Source: Bettongia penicillata ogilbyi (taxonomy: Eukaryota > Chordata > Mammalia > Diprotodontia > Potoroidae). Taken from it: a stretch of DNA of 64,000 nucleotides. Made by a program: the position numbers and the translations under genes. The notes below the pieces were generated by a model, which saw only the letters and a program-made list of their open reading frames with translations, did not search any database and was not told the origin of the DNA. Below are positions 53,695-64,000 of the stretch, one piece after another; the stretch's first letter is position 1; each line of letters begins with the position of its first letter. Where the stretch lies: assembly GCA_023548195.1 (NCBI GenBank), contig JAJHZJ010000009.1, forward strand, positions 3,019,501 to 3,083,500, written 5' to 3'.

Positions 53695-53995
53695 CTTACT
53701 TGCAACCAGTCTACCCAATCCTTATTGAATGCCTACAAGGATACAGTATTTTGCTAGGGGCAATAGGAGTACAAAAGAAAAAAAACAGGAACTCAGCTCT
53801 CAAGTTACATATACTGTAGTTTGGGAAATTAAACATATGAAAGTCTTAGAACATAGTACAAGAGGGTATGTATTATAAAAGTAAGGAAGCCAGGGAGACT
53901 GTATCAGGCCTTTTTCTACTTTGAGTCTATTTGTAAGTAGCAGAAATGACAAAACCTCCAAGATGTTTATTAGCTCAGTCCTTTCTAGTGATGTC
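53695..53995 (-). repeat. L2 LINE 3' region, antisense, diverged
   Basis: 'ccttattgaatgcctacaag', 'ttttgctaggggcaatagga' and 'agctctcaagttacatatac'. Confidence 0.5.
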
Positions 53996-54246
53996 ATGAT
54001 GTTTGTCAAGGAAGGCATGACAGACAAGGAGCCAGGTGATGGAGACCTCTTTTTGCCTGGAGCTTGGGGAGGGGTGGGGCACTCTTCCTGAATGGTTTAG
54101 CTTATGTGTCTTTAGGTTCCCCAGGGAAGTCTGGTGTGCCAGGCTATCCTGCTAAATTGCCTGAAGTCATAAACAGAGATAATGAATCTGTGTCATAAGG
54201 TCAGCAAGGATCTGTGTTCTTGAAAACATTCCTGAGCCAATTTCAG

Positions 54247-54327
54247 TTGTGTGTGTATGTGTGTGTGTGTTTGTATTAGAGATCAAAGGAATCTGATACC
54301 TCTCCCTCTCTATGTATTAAACATTAT

Positions 54328-54418
<91 letters not shown>
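54247..54418. repeat. (TG)n ... (CA)n(TA)n microsatellites
   Basis: A TG run at 54247-54274, then from 54332 about 29 bp of CA followed by about 58 bp of TA. Long TA runs can extrude as cruciforms. Confidence 0.95.
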
Positions 54419-54421
<3 letters not shown>

Positions 54422-54593
54422 TATAAAACACATATGGGTATGTGCAGCAGGCTCATCTAATTCCAGGAGAATCCAGATGCCAGCAACCACATTAAAAGGG
54501 CCATCTCCTCATTTCCTTTCTACGTTCAATGGTGATCTAGCAAGAGAACTCTGATATATGCTCAGAAATGACAAAAAAGAATGCTGAAACTCA

Positions 54594-54730
54594 ATCTCTC
54601 TCTGTTTGCCTGTCTCTCTGTCTCTCTTCTGTCTGTCTCTGTCTGTCTCTGTCTCTGTCTCTGTTTCTCTCTGTCTCTCTGTCTCTCTCTGTCTCTCTGT
54701 CTCTCTGTCTCTCTCTGTCTCTCTCTCTCA
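54594..54730. repeat. (CTGT)n/(CT)n microsatellite
   Basis: Mixed TCTG and TCTC units over about 135 bp. Confidence 0.95.
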
Positions 54731-54734
54731 TTGA

Positions 54735-55390
54735 CTAGATCCACCCTGGGTAAAAATGAGAAAATCTCCTTTCTCATGGATTCGCTTTTTTCCCTCTCAA
54801 TTTCAGACTATAACCTCAAACTGCTATAATTACTATTCATGGCCTTGTATAAGAAGGGAAATAAAGAGAATTAAACTCTGCTGATAAATTTCTCCAGCTC
54901 TGCGTCCTGGCAAAACTATGGTAAGAAAGGCATTATGGACTCCTCTTCACCCTCACCAACCCCAGCAGATGCCATTCAGCCTCACTTGGTGATCCTCTGG
55001 CTGGCCCAAGGTCCTCGGTCACTTCCAGGCATACATCCATTCTCATTCTTCACTCTCCAAGCTCCCCATCCATGCTCTGCCAAGAGATCTTTGTTCCCCA
55101 TGATCTCCTTGTTTTCAGTCATAGGAAGCAGCGCTCAGTTCTTTTTCTGTGTCCAAAAGAAGCATAAAGACCTGGAAAGGCTCATAGTGTTGCTTCTCCT
55201 TCCCTCCATCTCTCCACATGGCTTCTTAGCAGGTCTATCCTCAAGCTCTAAAGCCCCAGAAATCTGGGGAATGCTGGGTAATTCATGTGAACCTGTGTTG
55301 TTTGACCTTTGATCTCCCCAAATCTCTGTGGTCCCAAGGACTTGAACTGTATTGTCTAGATATCTGTGTCATCTATATCTTCTGTAGCTA
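54735..55390. other. Unannotated sequence
   Basis: A 125-codon plus-strand frame (54935-55312) is Ser/Pro/Leu-rich with no domain, signal peptide or repeat link. I do not call it a gene. Confidence 0.35.
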
Positions 55391-55399
55391 TCATCATAT

Positions 55400-55800
55400 C
55401 TCTGTTGTAGGACCACCAAAGAAGGGAAGATCCGTACAGGTTGAATCATTTGGGGAAGCCTTCATGGAATGAAAGGCTGATCCCTGAAGGATAGATGGGT
55501 TTTAGATGGGTAGTAAAGATGGCATTCTAGATAGGGGAGTAACACTGTCAAAGGCTTGGAGGCAAGATTGATCATAGCAAGTTCTGGAGGCAGTAAGGAG
55601 AACATCAGGAGACAAGTGAGATTGAATGGGGGTCAGACTGTGGAGGGCCTTAAAGGGCAAATGGTAAAGCTTTGTCTTCATGTGGCTGGCGATAAGTTTT
55701 CCAGCAGAGAAATAGGTGAATAGGTAGGTAGTGGGGGAATTGGGATAAATAGCAAATAATCTAATATTATCCTGAGGAATATTTTGCTGCAAGGGTAGAT
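55400..55800 (-). repeat. L2 LINE, antisense
   Basis: 'tttggggaagccttcatgga', 'tgatccctgaaggatagatg', 'gcttggaggcaagattgatc' and 'gactgtggagggccttaaag'. Confidence 0.65.
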
Positions 55801-55834
55801 AAGAAGGAGATGTGATAGGGAGTTGTCTGTTGTA

Positions 55835-56005
55835 TTTATTATCATAGTTCCATTGACCTTTTATGCTGAGATATTAATGAAAACATATCAGTGAAATTAG
55901 TGCTAAATTTGACTTCTTAAAATGAGGCTTTTGCATCGAGACACTTCTGACTAGCTAAATTGGTAATGCAAATCCATACACGTGCAGGCAAAGTCAGGCG
56001 ACCGG
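55835..56005. other. Candidate conserved non-coding element
   Basis: 'gctgagatattaatgaaaac', 'gtgaaattagtgctaaattt', 'attggtaatgcaaatccata' and 'cacgtgcaggcaaagtcagg'. It includes an ATGCAAAT octamer at about 55966-55973 and a CACGTG E-box at about 55979-55984. Confidence 0.35.
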
Positions 56006-56009
56006 AGAA

Positions 56010-56165
56010 AAATGGGACACAGGCTATCTGTTAACTTAGTTGAACAAGTCACTTCTCCTTTCTGACCCTTGCTGTTCTCATGTGTGAAAAGGGGTGTGGG
56101 GGGATGGTCTCTCAGGTTCCTGTCAGCTCCAACATTCTAGCATTCTGTGAGCCTAGGATTCCAGA
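56010..56165 (+). repeat. MIR fragment
   Basis: 'gaacaagtcacttctccttt' and 'cagctccaacattctagcat', with a G-rich expansion near 56093-56104. Confidence 0.65.
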
Positions 56166-56309
56166 AATGGAAGTTTAGACACTGGAAAAAGCTGGGGTGG
56201 GATGGGGGACTGGGGTGAAAAGAGGGGATAAAGCCAGAGGGCTAAGGAGGGGTTTAGTCTCTGAAGACTCACTCCTGCTGCCCAGTGGAGGAGTCCCCCA
56301 TCACTGACA

Positions 56310-56530
56310 GATGCAAATTGAACCATCTCATATTCGCTTGCAAGAAAGAGCTGATTAGTAATTAAAGGGCTTAAAAAAATAACGCCATTAAAGCTAATGC
56401 CATCAAAATCAGAACTTCAGACTCCAGTTCATAATTATGAATATACCTTGAGATTCACTGGAGAGAGGCCATTTACATTTTAACACATACTACACAGACA
56501 TTAGAATTCTGCCTTTCCCCCTCTCATTAA
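56310..56530. other. Repeat-free AT-rich island, strong candidate conserved non-coding element
   Basis: 'agctgattagtaattaaagg', 'aaataacgccattaaagcta', 'gttcataattatgaatatac' and 'ggccatttacattttaacac'. Dense TAAT cores (TTAGTAATTAAA, CATTAAAGCTAATG, ATAATTATGAAT) within about 100 bp and no repeat family. Confidence 0.42.
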
Positions 56531-56599
56531 AGATCCATTTCATTCATTTATTCATTCATGTGTTTTAAAGTATAGGAAAGCCTGGTCATTTCAGAAAGA

Positions 56600-56930
56600 A
56601 TGTTTCTTCAATCAACCAACATATCCTTATTGTACACTTGTATATCCAGCCCTGTGGGAGACACAGAGAAGAAGATTCCAGGCCTTTCCTCAAGGAACTT
56701 ATAGTCTAGTTGTTTGGAAAATGAAAAAGCTAAAAAATGACAAAAAGTCCTATGTGATCAAGTTCAAGTGAGTGGTTCAAGCCCTAAGGGCAATAGAGGA
56801 GGAAAGGAAGAGATCTTGACATAGCCTTGGTTGGATGGCTTCCTGGAGATAAGGGTACTTGAGTCAGGCCTTGCAGGATGAATGGGACTGATACAGGAAG
56901 ACTGGCATCTTCTTATTTGTAACATCATTT
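56600..56930 (-). repeat. L2 LINE 3' region, antisense
   Basis: 'accaacatatccttattgta', 'cctcaaggaacttatagtct', 'tggatggcttcctggagata' and 'aggccttgcaggatgaatgg'. Confidence 0.65.
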
Positions 56931-57107
56931 GGACTTTTCTGGATATGATTTGACTATTTATAGTAATGACATGAACCTTAAATTTTACATCACACCTAAG
57001 GCAAAATATTTATTCTCATAAAATCTGTTCCTTGGAAAATAGGAGAGATAAAAAAAAATCCCAAATGAGCACTTGTTTTTAAACTATGAAACTTCAGGGT
57101 AGTCTTC

Positions 57108-57620
57108 ATTATCAGTGAATCAATAGATATTTATTGAATGGAAGACAAGATACAGACACACACAGACACGTGTATGTAAAGATGGCTAGCAGAAGATAAC
57201 AGGTCTATACAGAAAACGAGGATTGTAGAAATTCAGAGGAGGAAAAGATCAAGAATGGGGAGTTTAGAATGGGGACCTGAGCTGGGCTTCCTGGATAGGA
57301 AGGATTTAAATGAAGAGATGTCATTACAAGCAGGGATGATGGTGTGAGCAAAGGTGTTGAGGCAGGAATGGATCCATTATTGATGAAGGACAGTGAGTAG
57401 TAGGGAAGTCTGGCTAGAGACTGCCCTGAGAAGAGGAACAAGGAATGTAACATTCAAGAGGCTAAGAAGAAATTATGGAGGGCCTTGAATACCAAGTTAA
57501 AGAGTTTGAACCAAACTCTGAATGGTCTTTGATAGTAAAAGTAGTTCTTAGTGACCTAATAGACTCTAGGAGAGTTTTTTAATAACTGAAAGAATACAGG
57601 AACAAGGGTCCTTAATCCTG
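57108..57620 (-). repeat. L2 LINE 3' region, antisense, long copy
   Basis: 'caatagatatttattgaatg', 'ctgagctgggcttcctggat', 'gagcaaaggtgttgaggcag', 'tatggagggccttgaatacc' and 'gaaccaaactctgaatggtc'. Confidence 0.7.
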
Positions 57621-57799
57621 TAGCTGGTCTCCCAGTTGAATGAAAAGTCTTAATCACTCTATTTCAAATGGCTTAGTGGTCATTTTTAGATCACAGCATA
57701 TCCAGCTCAGTGGGTCCATGCCAACTCTAGAGACAAGAATCCATTGACTTTTTTGGTGACTGCAAAGAAAGGAGGTTCTAGCATTGGCCTGGTAGGAGG

Positions 57800-58075
57800 A
57801 GAGGCAGCAGATAATATGGATTAAATTCTGGATTTAGAGCCAAGAAGATTTGAGTTCTAATCCTATGCCAGACACTTAATAGCAATGTGACTGGACAAGT
57901 CACATTCTCTCATGAATTCAGTTTCCTGAGCTGTAAAATGGGGATAATAACACCTAATTAAGGTAAGGTGCTTGGCAAACATTACAGTGCCATGTGAAAG
58001 GACATTGGTCTAGAAAAGAGAATATGTAGGCTCTAATTCCGGCTCTTTCACTAACTTACTCTATGACTTTGATGA
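57800..58075 (+). repeat. MIR, one near-full copy and a second partial copy
   Basis: First: 'gccaagaagatttgagttct', 'ctggacaagtcacattctct' and 'gtaaaatggggataataaca'. Second starts at about 57998 ('gaaaggacattggtctagaa'). Confidence 0.75.
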
Positions 58076-58089
58076 AGGATTAAGATTCA

Positions 58090-58350
58090 GAGCAAGAAGA
58101 ATCATAGCCATAGACCTGGAGGGGACCCTAAAAGTTGTCTGGTCCAATCTCTTCATTGTTACGGATAAGGAAACTGGAGAAACTTAAATAATTTGCCCAA
58201 GAAACTAGAAATTCTCTAGTCTAACCTCCCCATTTTATTGGAGAGTAAACTGAGGTCCAGACAGGTTAAGTTTCATTGTGGGGGGTGGGTAGGAAGGAGC
58301 AGAGCCCAGTTTCAAACTGAGAGCCTGCTGACTCAGAAAAGCAGTCTTCC
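58090..58350 (-). repeat. Two adjacent MIR copies
   Basis: First: 'catagccatagacctggagg', 'ggataaggaaactggagaaa'. Second: 'attctctagtctaacctccc', 'gagtaaactgaggtccagac' and 'gtttcaaactgagagcctgc'. Confidence 0.75.
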
Positions 58351-58364
58351 CCTTAGGCAATGCT

Positions 58365-58480
58365 GCTCTCTCTGGGTCTCTATTTCCTCATCTGTAAAAT
58401 GAGGGGGTTGGATTGACCACTGTATGACCACTAAGTTCCCTTTGGGTCTAACATTATCTTGTTCACTATATGAAGGCCCA
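58365..58480 (+). repeat. MIR 3' half
   Basis: 'ctgggtctctatttcctcat' and 'ctgtaaaatgagggggttgg'. Opposite orientation to the pair before it. Confidence 0.8.
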
Positions 58481-58654
58481 TTTCAACCTAAGGGAGATAA
58501 AATTTCTTAAAGAAATAGCCTCTGTTTTCAGACAAAAGCTCATTCCAACTCTCATTATTTCCCCAGAGGCTTTATAATTTGAGGGTTAAGAAACAAAAGT
58601 TTCGGGGGGAGATTTAAAAAAAAATACATAAATATCAGGGCCAGACAGGGCCAT

Positions 58655-58800
58655 TTTCAGACAGTCCCTGGGGCCTAGTCAGCTATTAAAGATGGAAATT
58701 ATATATTCATAACACAGGATATTGCTGCTTGCTTATTTATAACTTGCTCCATTTCAAGAATATTTATTCTAGACAGGGAGGCTTGATAATTTTCATCCAA
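58655..58800. other. Candidate conserved non-coding element
   Basis: 'gcctagtcagctattaaaga', 'gaaattatatattcataaca' and 'gaatatttattctagacagg'. AT-rich and repeat-free; inference only. Confidence 0.28.
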
Positions 58801-59284
58801 TCTACTTCTCATAGCTTAGGGCAAAAAGAAGGAAACAGCTCAATTGAAAGAAAGGTTTTCCATTATTGTCAGGTAAGGACAGATCTCATTTCTGTCTAGT
58901 GTAGGAACTGAACCAGATCTCATACTGCCAGCAGGCCAGGCAAGGTGAATTCCCAACAACCTCTAGGTACAGGGCTCCCCAAGTAATAGGTTAGTGTTTC
59001 CTTCTACAATCAAAGAATCTTGCAATTTCAAATCTGGATGGGATTTCCAGATTTGAATCTGGAATGGGAACTCCAATGGGAGAGAAAGGGGGACTGCTGA
59101 ATATGCATCACTAATAGCAATGTTAAGGGGTAGAGAGGAGTGACTGCCAGCCTTGTTCAGTTCTCTTCCTGTTAGGACTATGCAGACATTGTTGGAGAGA
59201 GAAGCATGGCAGACTTTTTGAAGATGGACTGGGTAGGGTTTTATGCCAGGGCAAGAAGAATGATAGGCATGGAACACAGGTTCA

Positions 59285-59395
59285 GGCACCAGTTTTTCCA
59301 TTAACTGGTATAAGCTGCTAAAGTATGTTACTAAACCTCACTGGGTCTCAATTTTCCCACCCATCAAATGATATCTTAGAACTCTAATGAAACAC
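59285..59395 (+). repeat. MIR fragment
   Basis: 'cctcactgggtctcaatttt' and 'cccacccatcaaatgatatc'. Confidence 0.6.
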
Positions 59396-59639
59396 TTTTA
59401 AGCTCTTAGAGCTATTGAACAAGGGGATGGGGAGACTTATAAAGTACTGAACTCCATTCCACAATCCTGGATGAAGAAGGGATGAGACAAGGATAGATGA
59501 CTGCCTGTTAAGGATGCTACAGAAGATATTCCTAAATAGGAAGTAGGACTCGATATGATAGGCTGTGTGGTGTAAGAATGAAAGAATGAGGCAAGTACAT
59601 ATTTGTTTCATGCATTGTAAACACTTAAAAGATGCTTTT

Positions 59640-59885
59640 TCAAAGTAGAGAGGTCCTAGGCTGAAATTCTACCTCCTACCCACATTAATTCTAGGAAAGT
59701 CACTTAACATCTGAGTGCCCCAGGTAATTCTAAGTTTCAGATTCATGGCTGATGTGTTTTGGGAGAGGGAGTTTATGTCTTGGGAGTTCCATATAAATCA
59801 CTGGTCCAAAAAAATAAAAAAAATAAGGACTAGATAACTTGCAATATTATTTCCAACTCTAAGGTATTAGGTTAACACAATTTCT
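59640..59885 (+). repeat. MIR-related SINE with a variant centre
   Basis: 'ttctaggaaagtcacttaac', 'cccaggtaattctaagtttc', 'ttgggagttccatataaatc' and 'aactctaaggtattaggtta'. The centre shares a block with 50335-50428. Confidence 0.6.
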
Positions 59886-59954
59886 ATTTTTTTGCATCTT
59901 TTTTGTCATGTTCAGGACATGGTGGTGCCTGAGTTGCTTAATACCTCTAGAGAT

Positions 59955-60165
59955 TTAAGGTCCTGGGTAGTATAGACTAATGGAGGGAAAGTAACATTTG
60001 ACTAGGATTTGAACCTGCCTCATCTTGGTTTGCCCACTGATGACATTATTCTGGGCTGGCAACATCACTTCTGTAGTCTAAATTTGCTCATGAGCAAAGA
60101 AAAGGTATTGGATTCGATGTATCTGAAGGTCCCTCCCAACGCTAATATTCTGTGATTTTATAATT
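59955..60165 (+). repeat. MIR
   Basis: 'gactaggatttgaacctgcc', 'gtctaaatttgctcatgagc' and 'gctaatattctgtgatttta'. Confidence 0.65.
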
Positions 60166-60445
60166 TACAGGCTGATGCTGAGTGTTTTCCTGTTTGGATG
60201 GGATGTGTTAGTTGGAGGAGCTGATGTTTACTCACCATTAATGATATTTGTATTAGAGCACAGGAGTGGTAGAGATGGGGGAGAGGAGAGGTGCCATGCA
60301 AATTAGAAGAGACTAGCCTTGGAATTCTCAAACACCAGATTGGACTCTTTTTTAAAAAAATGTCTGTATTGTATTTATGCTAATGGATCTCGGGCAGGCT
60401 TTTTATTTGATTTGTAAAATGATTTTGACAATCTGCTGGCACCTG
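60165..60445. other. Repeat-free island, candidate conserved non-coding element
   Basis: 'gatgtttactcaccattaat', 'gtgccatgcaaattagaaga', 'gtatttatgctaatggatct' and 'tttatttgatttgtaaaatg'. It has an ATGCAAAT octamer at about 60296-60303 and paired TTAAT/CTAAT cores. Confidence 0.38.
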
Positions 60446-60694
60446 GAGAGTCTAGTCCCTTTCTTCTACATACACAAAATGGTTTCCAGTGGTTACTGAG
60501 ATATTCAGAAGGAAGGGAGAACATGGATTTCTTCAGGGTAAGTCCATGGGGAGGACCCTTTTCATGGAGGAACTGGGAGAAAGAAGAGCCCAGGAATTGG
60601 TATCAGGGGTTCTGCTGAGAGGAGGGATATAGGGTAATAATCTTCCTGCCCCTCTTATTGAAGTTCCTGTTTTGGGGTCCCATGATGCCTTTAG

Positions 60695-60808
60695 AGTGAT
60701 AGATCCTCTAAATCTAAGGATTTAGAAAGATCTTTAGAAGTTATCTAGTCATTCAGTAGTTGAGGAAACTGAGACTCAGACAGGTTAAGTGACTTTCCCA
60801 AGGTGGAA
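60695..60808 (-). repeat. MIR
   Basis: 'cagtagttgaggaaactgag' and 'caggttaagtgactttccca'. Confidence 0.75.
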
Positions 60809-60809
60809 A

Positions 60810-61680
60810 ACAATGGAGGGGAAAAACTGCCCCTAAATCTTTTCCTCTGTAGCCAAGGATGTAGCTGGGTACCAGTTAGTGAAAAGTGGAGGGATCTGCC
60901 CACCGCACTTCAAGGCTGCCCTTCTGAATTGAAGAGCCATGGCAAGCAGCCAAGTCTGAGAACCTGTATTTTTTTTTCTAATTTTTTTTTAGACCTGAGC
61001 CTGCAGTTGGGTCAGGGCTTAAATGTCAAAACCAATGAAGTGTTGAAAAGGCTTTATTGCTTTTCAGGAGGCCGATTACAGACACCTCCTCCTAGGTAAA
61101 GAGTAATATTGTGGGATGAAGGAGCAGAGAGCTTGCCAAGCAGCACTGAGCAAAATTCCCTATAGGAAGCTGCCACCTTCACCTCCTCCCCCACCTCCCC
61201 CACCCCTCCTTCTCCTGGAGCCAGAGCAGTTATCAAAAAGACAATCCTTCTCTCTCATCTGCTTTCCACCTTTAACAAGGTGAAGGACACATGAGTCAAG
61301 CCATAGACTCCAGTAATGAGACTTCCCGTTGGCAATAAGGATAATAGAAGAAAATCAGCTTTTCTCTTCCTTCAGCAGGGAAGGCTTCAAGGCACCACTC
61401 TTACATGTGTTAGTGGCCCAGAGAATTTGTTTGCTATTGTTCTGGGGGGGGGGGTTAGACTTTTACTTGTCCTTTTCTTTTTAAAGCACATAAAGTATCC
61501 TTGGTTTCCTACAGATAGCTCTGGAAAACTATAGGAAGAGAATTTCCCCCACTTTTCTGCCTGTGCCTCCAAACTAAAACCAAACCGTACCAAGAAATAG
61601 CGGACATATATTGCATTTTAAATGAGTACAATATTATAAAGGGAGGATGACTGTCCATCTAAAAAGGACCCAGCCTGAAA
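60810..61680. other. Unannotated sequence
   Basis: No repeat or gene. It contains T- and A-rich patches and an 11-G run at 61444-61454. The 98-codon frame at 60803-61099 begins inside the MIR and has no domain. Confidence 0.35.
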
Positions 61681-61699
61681 GGTTAACCAAGCAAAAAAG

Positions 61700-61855
61700 A
61701 TGCAATAAGCTTTGAGAGGAGAGGTGAGATCCTAATTCAAGCTCTGCTCTTTACCTACCTATGTGACTTTGAGGAGGTCACTTTATTTCTATAGGTCTCT
61801 TCTCTTACCTGTAAAATGTGGGAGTTGAAATCCTAAGATTTTTAGACCATTATCT
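61700..61855 (+). repeat. MIR
   Basis: 'tttgaggaggtcactttatt' and 'ctcttacctgtaaaatgtgg'. Confidence 0.7.
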
Positions 61856-61867
61856 CATACTTAAAGG

Positions 61868-62075
61868 TAAAAACCACAGCATCATAGACAGATCTAGAAG
61901 GGAACTCGGGATTTATCTCATCTAACCTCCTCTTTTAAAGATGAGAAATATCAAGTGACTTATCTATCCAAGGTAATGTAGATGTTAAGTAATAGAGTCT
62001 GAATTGGAACTCATGCCTTCAGACAACAAATCCAGAATCCTTTCTACAATATCATGCTGCCTAGACAGAGGAATA
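61868..62075 (-). repeat. MIR
   Basis: 'cagatctagaagggaactcg', 'ttaaagatgagaaatatcaa' and 'tttctacaatatcatgctgc'. Confidence 0.75.
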
Positions 62076-62134
62076 TTTTCTCCTTCATAGACTAACTCTA
62101 AGGAGATCCATGTTCCCTTATTTTCATGACATTT

Positions 62135-62280
62135 TCCTTTTTTTTCTTTTTCTTTCTGGAGGCAATCAAGGTTAAGTGACTTGCCCAGGATCACACAGCT
62201 AGTAAGGCTAGATTTGAACTCAAGTCTTCCTGCCTCCAGGACCAGTGCTGTATTCACGGTGCCACCTAGCTGCCCCTTTA
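62135..62280 (-). repeat. tRNA-derived SINE, tail truncated
   Basis: 'aggttaagtgacttgcccag', 'agatttgaactcaagtcttc' and the complete tRNA-like head 'ggtgccacctagctgcccc'. Confidence 0.85.
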
Positions 62281-62284
62281 TGAC

Positions 62285-62800
62285 ATTTTCAAGACATCTT
62301 TCATTTGTCCCTTTATACCTTTAGAAAGGCACTGTGCTTGGCAGGGTGGCATAGATGAAGATAGGTGAGGGAAAATGCTGAACTGGAGTTAGCAACCCTA
62401 GGTATCCCTTTAGTTTCTCCCTTTCCAGAGTTTCTTGGAACAAGACTTGCTGGAACAATCACTCTGGCCCTTGAGGCTTGTCTGAACTGTATTTACATAT
62501 GCACAAGGTAGGAAGGACCCCAACATTCTCATCTCATGTTTGGTGTAGGAAGAATTTCTCAGAGACTTAAAGGTGATGGAGGAGATCAAGACCTGCTGGG
62601 TCAGTCACAAGACAAGCAGAAAGGAAGACCTCGGGGACAATTCTTGCTTAGTAAGTTCCAGGGAATGAGCGCACATACCTAGACTCCTTCCCTATCCTCT
62701 GCACACCCATATGGACTGAATCCAGTTCTCTGCCCTTTCTTTAACAACCACATTTTTTCCCCTGTCTTCTCAGGAGGTGAGAAAGGAGAGCTCAGCTGGT
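62285..62800. other. Unannotated sequence
   Basis: No repeat or gene named. Confidence 0.35.
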
Positions 62801-62801
62801 C

Positions 62802-63002
62802 TAGAGCAAAAATTCTTAATGTTTCTTTTTTTGCCACAGACCCTTTAGATAGTCTGGTGAGGCCTGTGGTCTCCTTTTCAGAATAATTTCTTTTTAAGGC
62901 ATAGCATAAATCACAAAAGATAACAAAGAAATGATATTGTGATACATTTATAAAAACAAATTTTAAAAACCAAATTCATGGATCACAGTTTACAAATCCT
63001 CA
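62802..63002. mobile_element. Probable MITE (hAT-like) element
   Basis: 'gccacagaccctttagatag', 'tggtgaggcctgtggtctcc', 'tttttaaggcatagcataaa' and 'ttcatggatcacagtttaca'. The ends ('aaattcttaa' on the left, 'tttacaaatcctc' on the right) look like decayed terminal inverted repeats of a mammalian MITE whose name I cannot recall. Confidence 0.5.
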
Positions 63003-63004
63003 GT

Positions 63005-63695
63005 AGAGTGTGGGGCTCTTCCTTCTAATTCAAACAACAGTGTGAATACACTGGATTCTACACTGTAGAATACAAGCTCCAGCTCCATTCCTTAACAACT
63101 CCCTTTCATTCTTTCTAACCTAAAGGCTCCACAACTCTCTTCCTCAAACAAACTAAAAAATACAATTGAATGCAAAGAAGTTATATTTCTTTGTAGGAGG
63201 GAGCTAGTGGATTCTCCCTTTTCAAAATTTCCCTTAGTACTGTCAAATCTTCTTTTGTCCCTGAGATAGGACTGATAACTATCCAGGTCTCTCTTCCCAA
63301 CCTCCTATATGAATGACTTAGGCTAGATTTTCCCTAAACAACAACCATGCTGGGGCCTTGACTGACTAATTGGTACAAGGTAGAGCTTCCTACTAGCCTC
63401 TGATCATACTGATGTGATTTCCTAGTCACCTAAGTCATAAAAGGCCTTTAAACTTGGTAGATGTCTTGAGACCCCACTAGCCACCATTCTCTGACCTGTA
63501 TGAGGACAAAGGGTGGAGGTGCTGTTGTCTCTTTTTAAAAATATTCTTACTATGTTAGTTCTTACTAAAACTTTCTTTTTTTTTAACTGGTAAATGACCT
63601 CCAAGAGCCTCATTTCATCCTAATATCAAACCTGAATCAACAGGGTTTCAGTGTCAGGTCTGCCCCTAATGATCTATCTAACAAGCATTGACTTC
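63005..63695. other. Unannotated sequence
   Basis: No repeat or gene named. Confidence 0.35.
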
Positions 63696-63697
63696 AT

Positions 63698-63845
63698 GCT
63701 ATCACAGAATCTCAGAGCAGGAGGAGATTGCATGGGCCAGTCATCTAGTTCAACTTGGCCTTGAAAAATGACAAATAATCCGCTCTACAATCTCTCCAAC
63801 AATTGGTCATCCTGTGTGACTTGATGACATCATAAACAAATTGGA
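63698..63845 (-). repeat. CR1/L3 LINE 3' fragment, antisense
   Basis: 'cacagaatctcagagcagga', 'tcatctagttcaacttggcc', 'aataatccgctctacaatct' and 'attggtcatcctgtgtgact'. Confidence 0.6.
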
Positions 63846-64000
63846 AAGATAAGAGTAAGATTTATAGATAGGGAATAGTTCACAACCTAGGCATAGAAAG
63901 GAGAACAATTTATACAGCAACATTGTAAAGATAACTTTGAATGACTTAAGAATGCTGACCAAGGCAATGACCAACTGTGGTTCCAGAGAGTTAATGATGA

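Noticed and set aside
54935..55312. 125-codon plus-strand frame
   Set aside because: No domain, no repeat link, Ser/Pro/Leu-rich; length is within chance for 64 kb scanned in six frames.

Overview
This window looks like mammalian nuclear DNA, and specifically marsupial DNA. It is AT-rich and packed with old interspersed repeats of the MIR/CORE-SINE, L2, CR1/L3 and L1 types. It also holds several copies of a tRNA-derived SINE whose body ends in the 'ccaagaaaac...caaatggggtca' block. From memory, that tail is typical of Australian marsupials (WSINE type) rather than of the opossum SINE1. The species-group inference is moderate; 'marsupial' is firm.

I find no protein-coding exon that I can support, and no rRNA, tRNA gene, CRISPR array, prokaryotic operon or intact virus. 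The longest open frames are translations of microsatellites and purine- or pyrimidine-rich tracts, or broken pieces of retrotransposons. The window is best read as intergenic DNA or a large intron.

Layout. 1-4.6 kb: L1 3' ends, a GATA/GACA microsatellite, MIRs and a tRNA-SINE. 4.6-5.1 kb: unique sequence. 5.3-9.2 kb: antisense L2 pieces and the 3' end of an APE-type LINE. 9.3-16 kb: purine tracts, MIRs, an antisense L1 3' end and CR1/L3 and SINE pieces. 16.2-18.4 kb: a probable Dong/R4-type LINE remnant, then a CR1/L3 element split by a SINE with a target-site duplication. 19.18-22.09 kb: a complete, decayed L1-like element that carries ORF1 but no ORF2 and is flanked by 16-bp target-site duplications (a HAL1, 'half-L1'). 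22-31 kb: MIR, L2 and CR1/L3 pieces, two hairpin or MITE-like elements, a 690-bp pyrimidine tract and a striking imperfect palindrome at about 26.73-26.84 kb. 31.1-34.9 kb: a nearly full-length, heavily mutated APE/RT LINE on the minus strand. 35-64 kb: dense MIR, L2 and SINE pieces and long microsatellites, separated by repeat-free AT-rich islands.

Those islands (about 4.65-5.1, 13.8-14.0, 14.4, 26.7-27.1, 36.15-36.4, 41.9-42.45, 48.25-48.45, 55.8-56.0, 56.3-56.5, 58.65-58.8 and 60.2-60.4 kb) contain homeobox-, POU- and E-box-like words and resemble conserved non-coding elements of a developmental gene's regulatory landscape. That is inference from composition alone and needs alignment to other vertebrates. 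The most unusual single structure is the inverted-repeat element at 26.73-26.84 kb.
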